Under the pieces are notes generated by a model. The model saw only the letters and a program-made list of their open reading frames with translations, was not told the origin of the DNA and ran no database searches. DNA of 17,384 bases from Proteiniphilum sp. UBA5267. GTDB taxonomy: Bacteria > Bacteroidota > Bacteroidia > Bacteroidales > Dysgonomonadaceae. Position 1 is the first letter of the stretch, and the number at the start of each line of letters is the position of its first letter. The position numbers were made by a program, and so were the translations under genes. Below, one piece after another: positions 13,830-17,384 of the stretch. The stretch lies in the NCBI GenBank assembly GCA_002411515.1, contig DHTF01000012.1:1-17384 (forward strand), written 5' to 3'.

Positions 13830-13991
13830 ATGGATCCAAAAATCAGAAACATTTTTTTGCTCCTCTTCCTGTTGGCATTCGTTGGAACCATCATCGTCTA
13901 TTTCTCCTCTGCACAGAACATGGAGCTTACCTGGTATTTCGGTGGTGCGGCAATCTTGTTTTATCTTGTCTACCGCTTTACCAAAAAATAA
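13830..13991 (+). CDS. Small two-helix membrane protein inside the oxidoreductase operon
   Basis: An open frame of 53 residues from an ATG at 13830 to a TAA at 13989. It starts with a charged MDPKIRN segment, then one hydrophobic helix (about 8-25, with LLLFLLAFVGTIIVYF), a short polar turn (SSAQNMEL), a second hydrophobic stretch (about 34-48, WYFGGAAILFYLVYRF) and a basic end TKK. This charge pattern suggests a helical hairpin with both ends in the cytoplasm. It lies 13 bases after vorB and 129 bases before vorA on the same strand, so it is co-transcribed. I do not recognise a family. It could help anchor the otherwise soluble complex to the membrane, but that is inference. The clean amphipathic and hydrophobic layout argues against a chance frame. 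Confidence 0.7.
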   Translation: MDPKIRNIFLLLFLLAFVGTIIVYFSSAQNMELTWYFGGAAILFYLVYRFTKK

Positions 13992-14095
13992 GGATGGAAA
14001 AGAGCAGCCGCTCATGACATAGGTAACATGCATCGAAAAGGAATTGGAGCAATCCACTATGAAGGATGAGTGTCATCATTTTGATGCAGGTTGCT

Positions 14096-14103
14096 TACAT
14101 TTG
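14096..14103 (+). promoter_or_regulatory. Possible internal -7 element before vorA
   Basis: TACATTTG matches TAnnTTTG. It lies 17 bases upstream of the vorA ATG, in the 129-base gap after the small membrane ORF. A TTTG at 14080-14083 is too close (12-base spacer) for a normal -33 box. It could give extra transcription of the beta and gamma subunits, or be coincidental. Confidence 0.35.
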
Positions 14104-14120
14104 GAAAAAAACATATTCTT

Positions 14121-14882
14121 ATGAACAAAGATCAAATAATAAGTCCGGAAAACCTGGTATATGCCAAACCGGAGCTCATGAACAACAACCACATGCACTA
14201 CTGCCCCGGTTGTTCGCATGGAGTGGTGCACAAGCTGATAGCCGAAGTCATTCAGGAAATGGAACTGCAGGAGAAAACAATCGGTATCGCCCCGGTGGGA
14301 TGTGCCGTGTTTGCCTACAATTACATCGATATCGACTGGATGGAGGCTGCCCATGGACGTGCTCCTGCGCTGGCTACTGCTGCCAAGCGTCTGTTGCCCG
14401 ACAAGATGGTGTTCACTTACCAGGGCGACGGCGATCTGGCTGCCATTGGCACGGCTGAGACCATTCATGCTGCCAATCGCGGTGAAAACATCGCCATCAT
14501 CTTCATCAACAACGGTATCTACGGAATGACTGGCGGTCAGATGGCACCCACCACATTGAAAGATATGAAGACCTCCACCAGCCCTGAAGGACGCAATACA
14601 CAGACCATGGGCAACCCCTTGAAGATTCTCGATATGCTGGCGCTTCTCGACGGTGTTTGTCTGGCCACACGGGTCAGCGTGCACACTGCTGCAGCTGTAA
14701 AGAAAACCAAGCGGATGATCAGGCTCGCTTTTGAGAACTCACTTGCCGGAAAAGGAACATCCATCGTGGAGGTGGTGTCGACCTGCAACTCCGGGTGGAA
14801 AATGACACCCGCTGCGGCCAACGATTGGATGGTGGAAAATATGTTTCCGGTATATCCCATTGGTGATTTAAAAAATATTTAA
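14121..14882 (+). CDS. vorA: 2-oxoacid:ferredoxin oxidoreductase, beta (TPP-binding) subunit
   Basis: 253 residues. Carries the thiamine-diphosphate/Mg site: GDGDLAAIG (GDG at 102-104) followed after about 26 residues by NNGIYGMTGGQ (N130-N131). The N-terminal HYCPGCSHGVVHKLI (CPGC 28-31) is typical of KorB/VorA beta subunits. GIAPVGCAVF, AHGRAPALATAAKRL and the C-terminal VEVVSTCNSGW are also characteristic. With the alpha subunit it forms the catalytic core. The start at 14121 is preferred over the in-frame ATG at 14091, which would overlap the promoter-like TACATTTG and add a non-conserved 10-residue leader. The gamma gene follows after 16 bases. Confidence 0.93.
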   Translation: MNKDQIISPENLVYAKPELMNNNHMHYCPGCSHGVVHKLIAEVIQEMELQEKTIGIAPVGCAVFAYNYIDIDWMEAAHGRAPALATAAKRLLPDKMVFTYQGDGDLAAIGTAETIHAANRGENIAIIFINNGIYGMTGGQMAPTTLKDMKTSTSPEGRNTQTMGNPLKILDMLALLDGVCLATRVSVHTAAAVKKTKRMIRLAFENSLAGKGTSIVEVVSTCNSGWKMTPAAANDWMVENMFPVYPIGDLKNI

Positions 14883-14898
14883 ACAAGAAGTAGAAAGC

Positions 14899-15453
14899 AT
14901 GTTACAGGAAATAGTGATATCGGGCTTTGGCGGACAAGGTGTGCTCTCAATGGGGAAGATCCTCGCATATTCGGGTATGATGGAAGAAAAGGAAGTGTCG
15001 TGGTTCCCGGCATACGGACCCGAACAGCGTGGCGGTACGGCCAATGTGACGGTCATCATCTCCGATGAACCCATCAGTTCACCCGTCTTGAATCAGTTCG
15101 ATGTGGCCATTGTACTCAATCAACCCTCACTCGAGAAATTTGAGGGGCGTGTAAAGCCCGGCGGAGCACTTATCTACGATGGGTACGGCATCCACAAGAA
15201 GGTGGAACGGAAAGACATCAATGTATACCGGGTCAACGCCATGGATGAATCCATGAAGATGGACAACACCCGGGTTTTCAACATGATCATATTGGGTGGA
15301 CTGCTCAAAATATCCCCCATGGTAGAACTGGAGAATGTGATGAAAGGCCTGAAGAAGTCGCTGCCCGAACGGCACCACAAACTTCTTCCCATGAACGAAG
15401 CGGCTATTTTGCGAGGCATGGAGCTTGTGGAACAGGAGCAACAGGCTGAATAA
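14899..15453 (+). CDS. vorC: 2-oxoacid:ferredoxin oxidoreductase, gamma subunit
   Basis: 184 residues, the usual length of a separate gamma subunit. It opens EIVISGFGGQGVLSMGKIL with the family motif GFGGQG (9-14), followed by PAYGPEQRGG (38-46 region), then FDVAIVLNQPSLEKF and VFNMIILGGLL. This domain takes part in coenzyme A binding in pyruvate:ferredoxin oxidoreductase-type enzymes. It is the last gene of the operon. The stop lies 17 bases from the stop of the convergent helicase gene, and no strong bidirectional terminator hairpin is visible between them. Confidence 0.93.
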   Translation: MLQEIVISGFGGQGVLSMGKILAYSGMMEEKEVSWFPAYGPEQRGGTANVTVIISDEPISSPVLNQFDVAIVLNQPSLEKFEGRVKPGGALIYDGYGIHKKVERKDINVYRVNAMDESMKMDNTRVFNMIILGGLLKISPMVELENVMKGLKKSLPERHHKLLPMNEAAILRGMELVEQEQQAE

Positions 15454-15470
15454 ATATTCCTGAAACTGCT

Positions 15471-17336
15471 TTATTTCTTACCAAAAGGCCACCAGCTCCA
15501 TCTTTTTTTCTTTTCCGGTTCAGCTGATTTGGTTTGGGTTTTCTCTGCCTTTACCGACTGAGGTGCTGGACTTTTCGCCGACTGCGATCGGACCGTTTTT
15601 CCAGCCTCCTGCTCGGGTTTGTTACTCTGCCTATTTCCTGATCGATTGCTGGTCCGTTTGTCTCTTTTTGTTTCTTCACCAGCCGGTTTATCTCCTTTTG
15701 CGCGGGAATGATTGCTCCGCGCCCGGGAAGTCATCTCCTGAGGTGCAGCAGCATCTGAAGCTTGTTTTTCCGCATCCTGCTGCAGCCTCTCAGATTTCTT
15801 GATTACTTTCTTTTTGGGCCTTTCGTCGCCCTCTCTTTGTGGTGTGTGCTGTTCGCGGGCCTCTCTGTTTTGGGTTTGTGCCCCGCTTTCTTCCTGTGTG
15901 CGAGTGCCCTTTTTTCGACGGTTTCCAGTCTTTGCCTTTTCCTCAGAACGTGGCTTTCCACTCTCATCCGCACGCAACGCTACTTCTTCTATCTGTTCTG
16001 CGCCGATCTCTTCCTTTTTTTTCTCCTGTCGGGCCGGTCTCTCTTTTCTTCCCTGTCGTTCCTGTTTGGGTGGTCTCTCTGCACTCTCCGCTCTTGGTGA
16101 TTTGTCGGATCCTCCGGACCGTTTTCCCCCTTTGCCCGATTTTGACGTGCGACCGCCTCTGCCGCGCTGTGCACTCTCCCGCGTGGGATTGTAGGCAGGT
16201 GCCTCTCCCATCTCTGCCGGCACCGGAATGCGGTAGATCTCCTTCTGCAGAAATTTCTCGATCAGAGAGAAGCGGTATTGTTCCTCGGGAGAGACAAAAG
16301 TGATGGCCATGCCGGTGTCGCCCGCCCTTGCGGTACGCCCGATGCGGTGTACATAATCTTCGGCATCGTAGGGCACATCGTAGTTGATCACCAGGGTGAT
16401 GTCGTCGATGTCGATTCCCCGTGCTACGATATCTGTCGCCACCAGGATGTCTACCCTTTCGTTTTTGAACTCATGCATCACGTGATTGCGTTGCGCCTGA
16501 TCCAGGTCGGAGTGCATCTCTCCAGCCGAGAGCCCCATTTTGTGTAACGTGCGGGCGATATCCTTAACTTTTTGTTTTGAGCCGGAGAAAAGAATCACCT
16601 TGTTGGGTTTCTTCTCCTTGAACAGCTGCTTCAGGATACCCAACTTCTGGGCGTCGTAGCAGATGTAAGCCGACTGCAGGATGGTCTCCGGGGGACGAGA
16701 AATGGCAATGGTAATCTCTTCCGGATTGCGCAGGATGGTTTTTGCCAGCTGTTGTATCTTGGGCGGCATGGTAGCCGAGAACATCACTGTCTGTCGCTCT
16801 TTTGGCAGCAAGTTGGCAATCTTCATGATGTCATCGAAAAAGCCCATGTCGAGCATCCTGTCTGCCTCATCCAGAATGAAATATTTTACTCCCGAAAAAT
16901 CAATGTTATATAGGTTGATGTGTGAGAGCAGCCTGCCCGGTGTGGCAATCACCACATCGGCACCGCTCATCAGGCCTCTTTTTTGCACGTCCCACGCTTC
17001 ACCGTCGTTGCCGCCATATACGGCTACCGAGGAGAAGGGGGTGAAGTAGGAAAAGCCTTCCATTTGCTGGTCAATCTGTTGTGCCAACTCACGCGTAGGA
17101 GCCATGATGATGGCATTCACTTTGTTTTCCTCGTGTGGCTCCGAATGCAGGTTGTTCAACAGTGGCAGCAGAAAGGCGGCAGTCTTCCCCGTGCCGGTCT
17201 GGGCACAGGCAATCACATCCTTCTTTGCCAGGATCACCGGTATAGCCAGCTCCTGCACGGGAGTCATTTCAGTAAAGTTCATCGCTTCCAGGCCTTCCTG
17301 GAGAGGTTCGCAAAGTGTAAGTTCGGTAAATTGCAT
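15471..17336 (-). CDS. DEAD-box ATP-dependent RNA helicase with long charged tail
   Basis: 621 residues. The helicase core occupies about 1-370: Q motif with F21 and Q28, motif I AQTGTGKT (45-52), Ia PTREL (80-84), Ib TPGR, motif II DEAD (156-159), III SAT (187-189), IV VILFSGS, V ATDIVARGID and VI HRIGRTARAG (330-339). This is an RhlE/DeaD-like core for ATP-driven RNA unwinding in ribosome assembly or RNA turnover. From about residue 382 to the end, some 240 residues are low-complexity and rich in Arg, Lys, Glu, Ser, Gly and Gln, ending in an aromatic-basic KKKRWSWWPFGKK. The tail is probably disordered and RNA-binding. The start at 17336 gives the standard MQFTELTL opening. Two tandem TATCTTTG boxes lie just upstream. 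Confidence 0.94.
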   Translation of the reverse strand: MQFTELTLCEPLQEGLEAMNFTEMTPVQELAIPVILAKKDVIACAQTGTGKTAAFLLPLLNNLHSEPHEENKVNAIIMAPTRELAQQIDQQMEGFSYFTPFSSVAVYGGNDGEAWDVQKRGLMSGADVVIATPGRLLSHINLYNIDFSGVKYFILDEADRMLDMGFFDDIMKIANLLPKERQTVMFSATMPPKIQQLAKTILRNPEEITIAISRPPETILQSAYICYDAQKLGILKQLFKEKKPNKVILFSGSKQKVKDIARTLHKMGLSAGEMHSDLDQAQRNHVMHEFKNERVDILVATDIVARGIDIDDITLVINYDVPYDAEDYVHRIGRTARAGDTGMAITFVSPEEQYRFSLIEKFLQKEIYRIPVPAEMGEAPAYNPTRESAQRGRGGRTSKSGKGGKRSGGSDKSPRAESAERPPKQERQGRKERPARQEKKKEEIGAEQIEEVALRADESGKPRSEEKAKTGNRRKKGTRTQEESGAQTQNREAREQHTPQREGDERPKKKVIKKSERLQQDAEKQASDAAAPQEMTSRARSNHSRAKGDKPAGEETKRDKRTSNRSGNRQSNKPEQEAGKTVRSQSAKSPAPQSVKAEKTQTKSAEPEKKKRWSWWPFGKK

Positions 17337-17355
17337 CTTTAAATCCTTATTTCTT

Positions 17356-17371
17356 CAAAGATACAAAGATA
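17356..17371 (-). promoter_or_regulatory. Tandem -7 promoter elements for the helicase gene
   Basis: The minus strand reads TATCTTTG twice in direct succession (17371-17364 and 17363-17356), each matching TAnnTTTG exactly. The predicted transcription starts are about 17357 and 17349, giving leaders of roughly 21 and 13 bases before the ATG at 17336. The -33 region of the upstream copy lies beyond the window edge. Confidence 0.55.
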
Positions 17372-17384
17372 CGATGAATAATTG

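Noticed and set aside
15449..15475. Hairpin AATAAA...TTTATT between vorC and the helicase gene as a terminator
   Set aside because: The stem is six A/T pairs with a 15-base loop; too weak to call a terminator.
15563..16303. Several overlapping plus-strand frames rich in Phe, Leu, Cys and Ser
   Set aside because: They are the antisense of the Arg/Lys/Glu-rich helicase tail, whose low-complexity codons leave the opposite strand free of stops.
1..17384. tRNA, rRNA, CRISPR arrays, transposons, prophage or defence genes
   Set aside because: Looked for and not seen; all sizeable frames are explained by housekeeping genes and their antisense shadows, with no direct-repeat spacer arrays or terminal inverted repeats.

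Overview
The window is chromosomal, housekeeping-type DNA from a member of the Bacteroidota, most likely order Bacteroidales (a Dysgonomonadaceae-like anaerobe such as Proteiniphilum or Petrimonas is plausible, but the genus is a guess). The evidence is the set of families (DUF4922, DUF4348, DUF4290, GldH, a VorDBAC-type 2-oxoacid:ferredoxin oxidoreductase), lipoproteins with Bacteroidota-style lipoboxes, the general lack of Shine-Dalgarno sequences, and repeated matches to the Bacteroidota -7 promoter element TAnnTTTG upstream of genes. I see no tRNA, rRNA, CRISPR array, transposase, integrase or prophage gene, and no gene-free stretch longer than 300 bases.

Layout. 1-548 (-): the N-terminal part of a DUF4922 protein with a HIT/GalT-like H-x-H-x-Q motif, cut by the window edge. 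It is divergent from a small DUF4348-like lipoprotein (737-1234, +), and the intergenic region holds two back-to-back promoters and a 12-bp imperfect dyad. Cytidine deaminase (1247-1726, -) converges on the lipoprotein and diverges from a secreted glucosaminidase with two LysM domains (1733-2680, +), with only 6 bases between the two start codons. Next, all on +: DUF4290 and rimM (5-bp spacer), an ABC ATPase without a permease, dxr (MEP isoprenoid pathway), the site-2 protease rseP, and metF joined to holB by a TGATG overlap. Then come ricT (PSP1/YaaT), gldH and a Rossmann/DUF2520 protein.

12492-15453 (+) is a four-subunit 2-oxoacid:ferredoxin oxidoreductase operon (delta ferredoxin, alpha, beta, gamma). 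It would let an amino-acid-fermenting anaerobe oxidise branched-chain or other 2-oxoacids to acyl-CoA plus reduced ferredoxin. Between the alpha and beta genes lies a 53-residue ORF predicted to have two membrane helices, which a length cut-off would easily miss. The window closes with a convergent DEAD-box RNA helicase (15471-17336, -) that has a roughly 240-residue charged low-complexity tail.

No dramatic new system such as defence, mobile or biosynthetic genes is evident. The most interesting points are the small membrane protein inside the oxidoreductase operon, gldH without a canonical start codon but with a perfect AAGGAGG upstream, the dyad in the first divergent promoter, the interlocking cdd/glucosaminidase promoters, an 8-bp-period degenerate repeat ahead of rseP, and several uncharacterised conserved families (DUF4922, DUF4290, DUF2520, an orphan RicT). 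Transcription start positions given here are estimates from promoter motifs, not measurements.
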